Positions 20,001 to 25,466 of a stretch of DNA of 28,626 nt are shown piece after piece. Location: positions 1-28,626 of the IMG/VR virus record IMGVR_UViG_3300036670_000245; one strand, 5' to 3'. The notes below the pieces were generated by a model, which saw only the letters and a list, made by a program, of their open reading frames with translations, made no database searches and was not told the DNA's origin. Origin of the DNA: a virus. Numbering within the stretch: the stretch's first letter is position 1; each line of letters opens with the position of its first letter. The position numbers were made by a program, and so were the translations under genes.

Positions 20001-23000
20001 TGCGGCGGCCATCAGTACTGACGCAATTAGTCTGTTTAACGTGGCCAGTCAGTTGACTGCCAGTCAGGTTGCGGTGCATATTTCCTATAGCCCAGTGAAT
20101 AACACTGATATCATACACAGTGAGTATGAATTAATATCAGAGAATTCAGCCACAGTACCAGTTCCTACACGGATAGTGGATAAGTTGCAAGACAGTTTAG
20201 CTGGGCTGGATAGGTTTGGTCTGATTGTACCAGATCCCACTCTACGTCCAGTGAATCGGACTGGAATTAGTATCCGTCCACGTCAGGGAATGTTTGTAAA
20301 TCGTCAATTGGCATTGGAAAATTTTGTAAAATTTTGTAATAATGTTTTCCTATTATATCCTATCGTGGATCAGACTGATCTGTCCATACTGGGCAGCCAG
20401 GAGCTAACTCCAGCGTTTAGCTTGGGGCAGTGGGCACAACAGGTAGGGACATATGCTGAGCTTACCTATATTGACTTAACATTGATATCTGATGGACACA
20501 CAGTACTGATTAATAGTGATGAGCGATATTATGATGCAGCGTATAACACTACATTATGGACTATTAATCAGTGGTCCACTGATACTAAATCCTGGAGTAT
20601 TAATAAGATTCAAAGCTACAATACCAACTTGTATTGGAAAAAGGTTGATTGGTGTGATGCTACTTTTGACGTTACAGTAAAACCCACGCACACAGTGGAT
20701 TATTTTTATCAAATTGAAAAACTGTCCCTTGCTGCTGGTGATACTGTGCGATTAAATGACAACGGCGCAGGAAGATTTGCATATTACGGCTATGACGGTA
20801 CCACAATAACGCTGAGATGCATACAGGCTGGTACCATACAATTAAGTTCCACCATATACGATCTGGCCAGTGGTAACATGGGGTTTGATAACGACAACTT
20901 TGATACCATCAGATTTGATCAGACACCCAATCAGGAAGTAAGATATATTATTGAGTCAGTGTACCGAGATATTTTTGTCGGTCAATTGAAAATCGAGTTC
21001 AACACATTATTCTTTAGCCTGGTAAATTATATCTTTAGTGAGCAACAATCCACTGATTGGATATTTAAAACTAGTTTCGTGAATGTATTACACAAGATTC
21101 GTGATCTAGCACAGTATCCCAGCTACAAGCGAGACAATACTGATTATTATCGGAGTTATATTGATGAGGTTAAGCCCTATCGTACACAGGTACGAGAATA
21201 TGTACCAGTGTACCCTGGTGCAGATCCAGCACATGTGGGTGCCACTGACTTTGATTTACCGGGATATTTTGATGCAGTAAGTGGGACATTCCGTAGCCCG
21301 GACGGAACTTATGCATCAGATTCCCAGACATTGCAATCTAACCAGTATGCTGATTGGACTAGAAATCATACCTTTAGTGTTACTGGGGTGGAAGTAATCA
21401 CTGGTGGAACAGGATACTCTCTGGTTCCCACGGTGACCATCAGTGGTGGCGGCGGGACAGGTGCGCTGGCAGTTGCGTTAATTGATATCAGTACTGGTGC
21501 GATTACGTCAATTCAGTTAAAAAATGCTGGCAGCGGTTATACTTCCACTCCAATGGTAACTGTTAACGGAAACGGAACTGGTGCAGTGTTGAGTGCCAAG
21601 CTGCGTACGGAATATTTTTCATCCAATGTAGCAATGAGCTATAATGCTCCACGTAGTATTACCACTGAACTGAAGTTTGATCGTATTTCTTATACTTCCA
21701 ACATGGTAACATGGTCGCCCAACACTGAGTACCAATTGCAGCTGGGCGGTGATGGGATCACAGTGTGGGTTGAAAGTGGTGATCTGGTAACACATCAGGG
21801 CCTGGTGTATCAGCCGTTGGCTGGTGTAAGCAACAGCGAACCAACTTTTGATGCAGGATTATATCAGCTGGTATCAGCTGGAAATGTTTTGTTGCATAAT
21901 AATGATAGAGTTAGTGCATACTATGCGCCAGGCATTGGTATGCCAGTGAAGGATTTAAGTATACTAGTTGACGGCATAGACTATCCCGGAACACAAGTGC
22001 TTGGCGCAGGATTTCAGAATTTTACCAGTAATCTAATTATTGGAGGAAATATATCATTCTTCAATGCAAACTCCAGTATAGTGAGTACAGATAAGACAGT
22101 GAATTTCATTGAGCTGGGGTATCAATTGAATCAGACCATCAGAGTATATGGATCGGATCTAAACGATACCAACTTTGGTATTGTGAATTTCACATCAGTA
22201 ATTGGGACTGAGAGTACTGCTAGTCCATATTCCATGATAGTGGATACTAATACTGTAAGCAATGAGTTTAACAGTGTGAATCTCACATTTGGATATACTG
22301 ATTTCAACGACGTAAACACACTGGACAGTGTGGTTTCCAGTGACTACTTGGATTCAGCACTGGGTACTAGACCCCAGGACATTTTGGTGCAGGGTGGAGC
22401 ATATGTGGATTTATATGCTAGTCATGCCCCTCAGGAAATGATTCCTGGGCGAATGTTTGATGCGTTGAACATCAGTGTGTATACTCAGTTGGATAGTGGT
22501 ACTGTAGGGTATCGCATCAGTCATAATATGCAAACCAATCCAGCTGTGTACATTGACGAAGTAACCTGGAATATCACCAGTACGCTCACTGATGCACAGA
22601 AATTGGAGCAGTACACTGCAAAAAATACAGTGCCCAAGTATTTCAAAATCAGCGATAGTGAAACCACAGTTAACCGTAGTACATCACTGACTCAGGCACT
22701 ATATCTGACTGACACACTGATACATGTAGTAAATGCTGCACTGATATCTCCACCAGATTCCAGCGTAAATCGTCCCGGCGTAGTGTATATAAACGGAGAG
22801 CGTATTACGTTTTGGTCAATGGACCTGAAAAATCACACGCTGGGAAATTTAAGGCGTGGTACTGATGGCACTGGCGCGCCAGCTGTGCACCCAGTCAGCT
22901 ATGTCAAGCAGGTAAACACATTCGTGAACGGGCAAATAGTAGAAACCACAATGGTAGCTGATGTGATCACTGATGTAGTTGATGGCAGTGATCAGCAAGA

Positions 23001-23529
23001 ATTGCCTGATATGTTTAGATCGCACACCACCTCCTGGTTGAATACTTTTAGGACAGCCAATTATATTGTGGATAACAACAATAATTTCCTAGTTGATAAT
23101 TTTGAAGCTTCAATCATCGACGTGCAGCAACTGGCCAGCAGTACATTGATAGCCGGCGCCAGTGTCCTGCCCAGTGATATTGTTGACAACCAGGGCAATG
23201 TGGTTGTAGATAATTTTGGTACTACAATTGTTGCCAGTATCCCGTATACTTTACCCAGCAGTAGCTCAGTGTCAGGGCTATTTGTAATTGCTAATCCAGC
23301 GGTTAACCGGGGACAATTGTTGACCAATGTTGCAATTGCATATGATTCAGTAACCGGTGACACTGAGTTGGGTAATTGGGTTGTTACTGATTCATCGCCT
23401 GGCATTAATGCCAAGTTGGTGGATGATCTGGATCAACAGTTGGGTCAAGTGGGATTTGATAGTGCAATTCTTGATGGGTCAGGACTTAGCGGTAGCCGAA
23501 CACCACAGGCGGTATTCCTGAAGAACTAG
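11029..23529 (+). CDS. Giant baseplate/fibre-associated virion structural protein (4166 residues)
   Basis: A single uninterrupted 12.5-kb frame. The N-terminus (FLPEVFRTDTNRKFLNATLD, YIGRKFAPTYQATDDYI, RQNYQLEPAAVV) matches what I recall of very large uncharacterised structural proteins in environmental T4-like phages. Visible modules: a DGxxxxF beta module (about 803-880); a WxxGxxYxxGDLVxYxxxYYVAL segment like small carbohydrate-binding modules (1776-1800) with a related one at 3562-3600; seven FG-GAP repeats (2192-2785); a GKIWWDTSSMRYLNYEQGD block (2870-2888); YIDEVKPYRTQVREYVPVY (about 3376-3394); a GGTGY/GSGY glycine module (3454-3525); INGERITF and LGNLRRGTDGTG (from 3921); and a short tandem repeat at 4013-4069. 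No membrane segment is evident. It follows gp6 by 13 bases without a Shine-Dalgarno. T4 has gp7 in the equivalent place, so a peripheral wedge or fibre-docking role is inferred. Confidence 0.75.
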   Translation: MANNIKTTDFLPEVFRTDTNRKFLNATLDQLVSEPKFKKVNGYIGRKFAPTYQATDDYIKEINIDRQNYQLEPAAVVVDPDTDTVEFYGNYVDMVNIIKYYGGKTGNHSRLFSGDMYSYDSHFDFDKFVNFSQYYWLPDGPDAVTVSASGVPLEYTWDVTVDAATGAYTFSDTGPNNKNPNLVLAHGGKYKFNITDSEFWIQAKSSFTGVDPSFPNINVRSVLGVENNGASTGTVSFNVPQFNGQLRFTGMPVAQTVDYATTLDYRDLQGALQTEVISKFGGIDGVITGLNNKKIIFVDSQLDDEFWSSYIVDQALATELGDILQLNDRDAGVSSPITIPESLRTNVWVIYVDQDGYISLNPSAVVNSNEQVYVNSGNQNATRSYYIDYLGHYVAIPLITAPLSTLYYQNALSGRAAGLFSIVEPSAVSIDPSTDIIGRSSYVSPSGVIFTNGLKIKFDSTAGSFSNTEYFVEGVGTSIQLIAVSGLVAAELGDSSPDYLTINRGSIDSNAWSRSNRWFHIDILSVTAGYNTSELILDQAARANRPIIEFSAGLKLFNHGAVSKGTVDILDTTITDAYQVVENSVLDNPISAVYSVGSQRVTLTHGDRVIFSADTNALVSSKIYTFEIVNNSADNFINTYVGIIRETADPVILAGHSVLVKNVAKSYWYNGVNWVLSQQKTILNQAPLFDVFSSSGVGFGDNSTYVNSTFQGTSIFSYRQGTGKNDTVLGFPLSYRTFNNVGDIQFNNNFDVDQFSYLVGASTLPVAVSTGYLHITKSLSEVVERNIWQPAAEQSKQYQVITYVADGVSNLFEIDVLPAPSTDLPNIKVLINSRTITVNDFGLARVGARLAVLVNPDMLAPSTTVDILLYSGSSSALSYYQVPQNMDVNPLNQKFDSLTLGQMRNHLGKLAENSQLVLGPVPGSSNLRDLNVKSQGGTILRHAAPAVYADLFLVDGNMNFMESIRLAQREYSRFKNKILEISTRVEVNVQDIAGTLDEILSTINAVKNNSFSWFHSDMLPWGFNKNVLPAYTVFDPRIRTYELTTRFDDTILSALAVLIYITKTVNGKKTTQLLTKGLDYEFSKLSPSFAIHASYNLNYGDILTVVEYSSTDGNYLPETPTKLGLHPSFLPKLYLDDTYSNPMLVIQGHDGSITPSFGDYRDDLLLEFELRIYNNLKQPFANQHLYDQQPGKFRITDYSLTEYNEVLTSSFLTWAGANRVDFTNNKLFQSNNPLTWNYKNFRDTINAEFLPGAWRAVFHWLFDTDRPNTHPWEMLGFSGMPDWWVARYGVAPYTGGNLLLWSELSLGYIHAGPRAGISSAYARPGLLTIIPVDDSGNLLSPEKFCVIGFSSLDANVSFAVGDQGPVETAWRRSSDYPYALQQAQALTRPAEYFSHLVNVDRFKYDALVGQYLVTGTNSHLTPTQIEINGRTDDTGEIQRTAGYINWICENLKNTGIADPQDRIKRNLKNLDVLLSYKASGFLDKGSVKILAEQGSPTSTNTSVIVPDENYRIQLYKSVPVAKLTYSAVIVEKSQNGYTVSGYSMSDPYFIIVPSIPDSSAYTVTSGKLTGIIYKNYEKVRVRVPYGFEFTSQQEVVDFLVSYQRQLQSVGFVFNDFDYDLVAKQDWVLSAREFLQWSQQGWRPGNVIILSPVNQSIKVVSTDSVVDEITSTPVGSKMLDPNFQVIKKNNFTVLRVDNQFSVTTIKPQTIAYAELNMVQYEHVLIFDNRTVFNDIIYNPGTGNRQYRLKLVGIKTADWSGALNPSGFVYNDSHVDDWQPGIDYKRGDLVTYKTNYYVALTKLIASDLFIRSSWKRIDRNSIKTGMLPNFATNAKQFESFYDVDNQPIDPSFNFYSNGLIGFRERGYLTDLALDIETQVKFYQGYIKQKGTKNAILALARAQVAGSRNLIELSEEWAVRVGEYGALDSNRYVELILPESSVTSNPAPVQLIANSQVPSSTILQYKIQDLYQASANTVTDIFEVYKSAADRTTLPTAGYVNIDDVDATAYDLTDFTKLADLLPRLVQGFTIWCAKDFQGHWNVFRASETGTNVMSIAYSIDNIASVTTNRSHTLRVGDVIAIKQLDSRFDGFYSVNQVTGGNTFSIVLRANYTALRSLISLSGSGVLFKLSSMVVDNITQINDIQPLSGWNDQDRVWVNNDNAAEQWATYVKSTPWTSDVKILMDNIDYRGQDQFGASVQLSDDGLTMYAGAPGSDTGRAAIFTRITGGDWYENSNFTSTSSSTRLFGSAISANDKTFIVAAPASNNNDGRVFVYNINQSDGITLSQVLTVPGAIGGRFGYSLSSSQDGNWLYVGSPGNNQVHVYAWTNLPILVAPATISGDGITSNFTLPAGFANNKISTASDVLVTGNFGTLIPDIEYQITGSTDNPAIEFTVAPIPGSNTTVAIHSRYQESTMFSGTGEFGHSVKSNTTGDLVLVGAPGANISSIYSRVSEGFRATGITNSTFTVSRPISESKNIYINDILQTEKLDYDLVGNSIYFTSTLPSGVLVTVETTEFALVQELSQGYDQKFGQVADLIAGDIIAVSSPAYSTTNYASGAVSIFFNYGLVYNEAQGTVVDPVINPGDSIFINGVEIIFSTATLLGAVNSINLGNLPGVLAEQMDGTLKINGVNSLNILPGRGNALQSLGIEVYQLVQDITHPYADNTEHFGTTVKLSDAGGQLLVGSVGAAIFDYTIFDRESTTYDSYSTYFNDQIGNTGAVYVYQLLQTDISTVVDQYAFTQQLRPEQVGSDFNFGSSIDTHGGTIVVGATNDSAVLVNGGSVFSFTANPGSQGWSLGNAFGPLVEPLTIDKIYIYNTVTEKILSRLDFIDPVKGKILGIAQQDIDFMVEADPAIYNNQAPGATFHWTDQQMGKIWWDTSSMRYLNYEQGDIVYRNAHWGELFPGSVISVYEWVSSAVLPSQYITTGGNGVPRNTDNSKYVAYTRVDASTGMFSTMYYFWVSGKTSVSVEASKVNSVSAISRLISNPKEQGISYAAAISTDAISLFNVASQLTASQVAVHISYSPVNNTDIIHSEYELISENSATVPVPTRIVDKLQDSLAGLDRFGLIVPDPTLRPVNRTGISIRPRQGMFVNRQLALENFVKFCNNVFLLYPIVDQTDLSILGSQELTPAFSLGQWAQQVGTYAELTYIDLTLISDGHTVLINSDERYYDAAYNTTLWTINQWSTDTKSWSINKIQSYNTNLYWKKVDWCDATFDVTVKPTHTVDYFYQIEKLSLAAGDTVRLNDNGAGRFAYYGYDGTTITLRCIQAGTIQLSSTIYDLASGNMGFDNDNFDTIRFDQTPNQEVRYIIESVYRDIFVGQLKIEFNTLFFSLVNYIFSEQQSTDWIFKTSFVNVLHKIRDLAQYPSYKRDNTDYYRSYIDEVKPYRTQVREYVPVYPGADPAHVGATDFDLPGYFDAVSGTFRSPDGTYASDSQTLQSNQYADWTRNHTFSVTGVEVITGGTGYSLVPTVTISGGGGTGALAVALIDISTGAITSIQLKNAGSGYTSTPMVTVNGNGTGAVLSAKLRTEYFSSNVAMSYNAPRSITTELKFDRISYTSNMVTWSPNTEYQLQLGGDGITVWVESGDLVTHQGLVYQPLAGVSNSEPTFDAGLYQLVSAGNVLLHNNDRVSAYYAPGIGMPVKDLSILVDGIDYPGTQVLGAGFQNFTSNLIIGGNISFFNANSSIVSTDKTVNFIELGYQLNQTIRVYGSDLNDTNFGIVNFTSVIGTESTASPYSMIVDTNTVSNEFNSVNLTFGYTDFNDVNTLDSVVSSDYLDSALGTRPQDILVQGGAYVDLYASHAPQEMIPGRMFDALNISVYTQLDSGTVGYRISHNMQTNPAVYIDEVTWNITSTLTDAQKLEQYTAKNTVPKYFKISDSETTVNRSTSLTQALYLTDTLIHVVNAALISPPDSSVNRPGVVYINGERITFWSMDLKNHTLGNLRRGTDGTGAPAVHPVSYVKQVNTFVNGQIVETTMVADVITDVVDGSDQQELPDMFRSHTTSWLNTFRTANYIVDNNNNFLVDNFEASIIDVQQLASSTLIAGASVLPSDIVDNQGNVVVDNFGTTIVASIPYTLPSSSSVSGLFVIANPAVNRGQLLTNVAIAYDSVTGDTELGNWVVTDSSPGINAKLVDDLDQQLGQVGFDSAILDGSGLSGSRTPQAVFLKN
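17602..19383 (+). other. Seven-repeat FG-GAP beta-propeller domain inside the giant protein
   Basis: Seven FG-headed repeats occur at residues 2192 (FGASVQLSDDGLTMYAGAPG), 2244 (FGSAISANDKTFIVAAPA), 2296 (FGYSLSSSQDGNWLYVGSPG), 2420 (FGHSVKSNTTGDLVLVGAPG), 2528 (FGQVADLIAGDIIAVSSPA), 2666 (FGTTVKLSDAGGQLLVGSVG) and 2752 (FGSSIDTHGGTIVVGATN). Each is followed by a strand ending in a pattern such as GRVFVY or GAVYVY. This is the integrin-alpha-type FG-GAP pattern, and seven is the classic blade number. Spacing is about 52 residues between the first three, then widens to 86-138 because extra modules sit between blades. The propeller role, such as ligand binding or protein docking, is inferred. 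Confidence 0.75.
21388..21603 (+). repeat. Glycine-rich GGTGY/GSGY repeat module in the giant protein
   Basis: Residues 3454-3525 contain two matching halves: GGTGYSLVPTVTISGGGGTG and, after ALAVALIDISTGAITSIQLK, NAGSGYTSTPMVTVNGNGTG. Such GxGY...P.VTI.GGGGTGA units are frequent in phage fibre and surface proteins and are expected to form a small beta structure. Confidence 0.6.
23065..23229 (+). repeat. Short tandem protein repeat near the giant protein's C-terminus
   Basis: Two 17-residue copies are separated by 21 residues: IVDNNNNFLVDNFEASI (23065-23115) and IVDNQGNVVVDNFGTTI (23179-23229). The DNA copies have diverged at many positions but keep the GATAATTTTG core, so the similarity is mainly at the protein level. 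Confidence 0.7.
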
Positions 23530-23542
23530 TATAGTTGATGCG

Positions 23543-23550
23543 GATAAATA
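23543..23550 (+). promoter_or_regulatory. T4-type late promoter element (GATAAATA)
   Basis: The 50-base gap after the giant gene holds GATAAATAAATATAA (23543-23557), which contains a seven-of-eight match to TATAAATA. It lies 29 bases before the ATG at 23580, and a good Shine-Dalgarno (AAGGA, 23569-23573) sits between them. It is placed to start transcription of the fibre gene block. Confidence 0.6.
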
Positions 23551-23579
23551 AATATAACGAAGAAGTTTAAGGATTTATT

Positions 23580-24803
23580 ATGGCTGGGACAATAACAATT
23601 GGTAACTTACCAACACAGGCTGCTGTATTTGACGCTACTGCGTTTCCTGCAGAAACCGCAAGTGTTACCTACAAAATCAGTGCCCTGGCACTAAAAACTT
23701 ACCTGAGCAGCAATGTGAGTGCTCTTACTACCACTGGATTAATAACGGCCAGTGGTGGCATTGCTACTTCATATATCGCGGCCACCGCGAATATTTCTGC
23801 ACCACTGATCAGTGGTGGCACTATCACTGGCGCAATCATTGGAAATATAGGTACAGTGTTAGTGGGGTCGTTGAGTACCGCCAATCAACCTAATGTGACT
23901 GGTCTAGGTACATTGGTATCTGGTACCTGGAATGCAGGCGTAATTTCACCTGCATACGGTGGCACTGGGGTGAACAATGGTAACAACAGTCTCACAGTGA
24001 CTGGGGTAAGTTTCGTTAATCAGGACCTGAGAGTCTCAGCCAGCCCATCCTTTGCAGGAGTCACTGCCACCGTATTCAACGGCGGGGGCGCCGGATTATT
24101 TGGCACCGCCAGTGGATTGAGTATTGGTGGCCTGGCTGCCACTGCGACACAGGCTGCCAGCGCAACAAAATTAGCCACTGCCAGAGCAATTAACGGAGTG
24201 AATTTTGATGGAACCAGTGATATAAATATCACTGCGGTGGCTGCTGCCAACACTCTCAGTGGTACGGTACTGGCAGTGAACGTTACTTCCTCTAGTTTGA
24301 CATCACTGGGTACACTTTCTGGTCTGGTGGTTAGTGGCGCAATTCAGCCCACTACCAATGGAACAATCAACCTGGGTAGTGCTGGTAACAAATTTGCCAC
24401 CATATATGGATTAGCTACTAGTGCACAATATGCTGACTTGGCTGAAAATTATGTGGCTGATGCCGTGTACCCTGCTGGTACAGTTGTGGTATTTGGTGGT
24501 AGCGCGGAAGTCACAGTACATACTACCTCACACTGTCCACACGTGGCTGGTGTGGTTTCTACCAATCCAGCCTATTTAATGAATAGCGAAACTGCCGGAG
24601 TACCAGTGGCACTGGCTGGACGGGTTCCGTGTCTGGTCATGGGTCCTGTCAGTAAAGGTACCAGATTAGTAAATGCAGGGCCTGGCTATGCTGGTGCACT
24701 GGATCGTTACCTATACGACCCAGGCTGTGGTATTGGGTATGCATTGGAAGATCACCCAAATTCAACCATTAAAATGATTGAAGTAGCTGTATTGAAGTTT
24801 TAA
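23580..24803 (+). CDS. Tail fibre protein with repeated shaft modules and conserved C-terminal domain
   Basis: A 407-residue, Gly/Ala/Ser/Thr-rich protein with fibre signatures. Residues 102-130 (NQPNVTGLGTLVSGTWNAG, then AYGGTG) and 238-255 (SSLTSLGTLSGLVVSGAI) are related shaft modules. ATKLATARAINGVNFDGTS at 195-213 is a very common phage tail-fibre motif. NLGSAGNKFATIYG (264-277) followed by AQYADLAENYVADAVYPAG (282-300) begins a C-terminal domain of about 125 residues with HVAGVVSTNPAYLMN and GVPVALAGRVPCLVMGPVSK. That domain resembles C-terminal domains of phage appendages that include the intramolecular-chaperone (Peptidase_G2-like) group; I cannot confirm autocleavage. Good Shine-Dalgarno and own late promoter. 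Exact location on the virion is unknown. Confidence 0.75.
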   Translation: MAGTITIGNLPTQAAVFDATAFPAETASVTYKISALALKTYLSSNVSALTTTGLITASGGIATSYIAATANISAPLISGGTITGAIIGNIGTVLVGSLSTANQPNVTGLGTLVSGTWNAGVISPAYGGTGVNNGNNSLTVTGVSFVNQDLRVSASPSFAGVTATVFNGGGAGLFGTASGLSIGGLAATATQAASATKLATARAINGVNFDGTSDINITAVAAANTLSGTVLAVNVTSSSLTSLGTLSGLVVSGAIQPTTNGTINLGSAGNKFATIYGLATSAQYADLAENYVADAVYPAGTVVVFGGSAEVTVHTTSHCPHVAGVVSTNPAYLMNSETAGVPVALAGRVPCLVMGPVSKGTRLVNAGPGYAGALDRYLYDPGCGIGYALEDHPNSTIKMIEVAVLKF

Positions 24804-24810
24804 GGGTAGC

Positions 24811-25464
24811 ATGTACAATAGTAACACACCAATCACGGATGGTGTCCATCAGGTATTTGACACCACGAAAACTGACGAACACCAGGGTATGAGTATTCGG
24901 GGACACATACTCATCACTGATCCTGATACCAACGAAATCATACAGGATAAGACCAACGCCATCCATTATGAAAATATCAGTGAGGCCATGGCATCCAGCC
25001 TGGCTGGTAAATCAGGTAATTTTATACGTACCATGAACTTTGGTAACGGTGGCACCAGTATTGACCCCACTGGAGTGATAAATTATCTGCCGGCCAACAC
25101 GTTTAGTCAAAATTCCACATTATACAACCAGACCTATGCAAAATTGGTAGACGACTCCAGTGTGGACAATCTGGATCCAGCCAACAGCAAAATTGAAATC
25201 AGGCACGTGCCTGGGAAAGTTTATACTGACATACTGGTTACTTGTTTGATTGACTATGGTGAACCAGCAGGGCAAGCGGCATTTGACAACAGCCAGAATT
25301 TAAATGAAGATTATGTGTTTGATGAGCTGGGACTATTTTCAACCACTGGAAAAATGCTGACACATGTGGTGTTCCACCCAGTACAAAAATCACTAAATCG
25401 TAGAATTAAAATAGAATATACAGTGAGGATTCAAACACTGTCCAACCTGAGTTCAATTGGCTAA
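24811..25464 (+). CDS. Conserved virion structural protein of T4-like phages (fibre/baseplate associated)
   Basis: A 217-residue protein of unknown precise role. It shows a compact conserved pattern that I recall next to fibre genes in marine T4-like phages: SIRGHILITDPDTNEIIQDK (28-47), NAIHYENISEAMASSLAG (49-66), MNFGNGGTSIDPTG (75-88), VTCLIDYGEPAGQAAFDN (143-160), DYVFDELGLFS (167-177), and the strongest stretch THVVFHPVQKSLNRRIKIEY (184-203). No catalytic motif or membrane segment is seen. An AAGGG Shine-Dalgarno (24802-24806) overlaps the stop of the fibre gene before it, and only two bases separate it from the next gene, so the block is probably co-translated. A fibre-attachment or baseplate-plug role is possible but unproven. 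Confidence 0.65.
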   Translation: MYNSNTPITDGVHQVFDTTKTDEHQGMSIRGHILITDPDTNEIIQDKTNAIHYENISEAMASSLAGKSGNFIRTMNFGNGGTSIDPTGVINYLPANTFSQNSTLYNQTYAKLVDDSSVDNLDPANSKIEIRHVPGKVYTDILVTCLIDYGEPAGQAAFDNSQNLNEDYVFDELGLFSTTGKMLTHVVFHPVQKSLNRRIKIEYTVRIQTLSNLSSIG

Positions 25465-25466
25465 TC

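Noticed and set aside
11029-23529. Sequencing or assembly fusion creating the giant frame
   Set aside because: The frame is continuous over 12.5 kb with uniform composition and codon use and no internal start/stop junctions. Conserved-looking motifs run from the first to the last hundred residues.
23530-23579. Rho-independent terminator after the giant gene
   Set aside because: No GC-rich hairpin followed by a T-run is visible in the gap. It holds a late-promoter-like element and a ribosome site instead.
24221-24229. TATAAATAT, a perfect late-promoter octamer
   Set aside because: It lies inside the fibre gene (codons for Asp-Ile-Asn-Ile), lacks the CTC context, and the next gene start is nearly 600 bases downstream, so chance is more likely.
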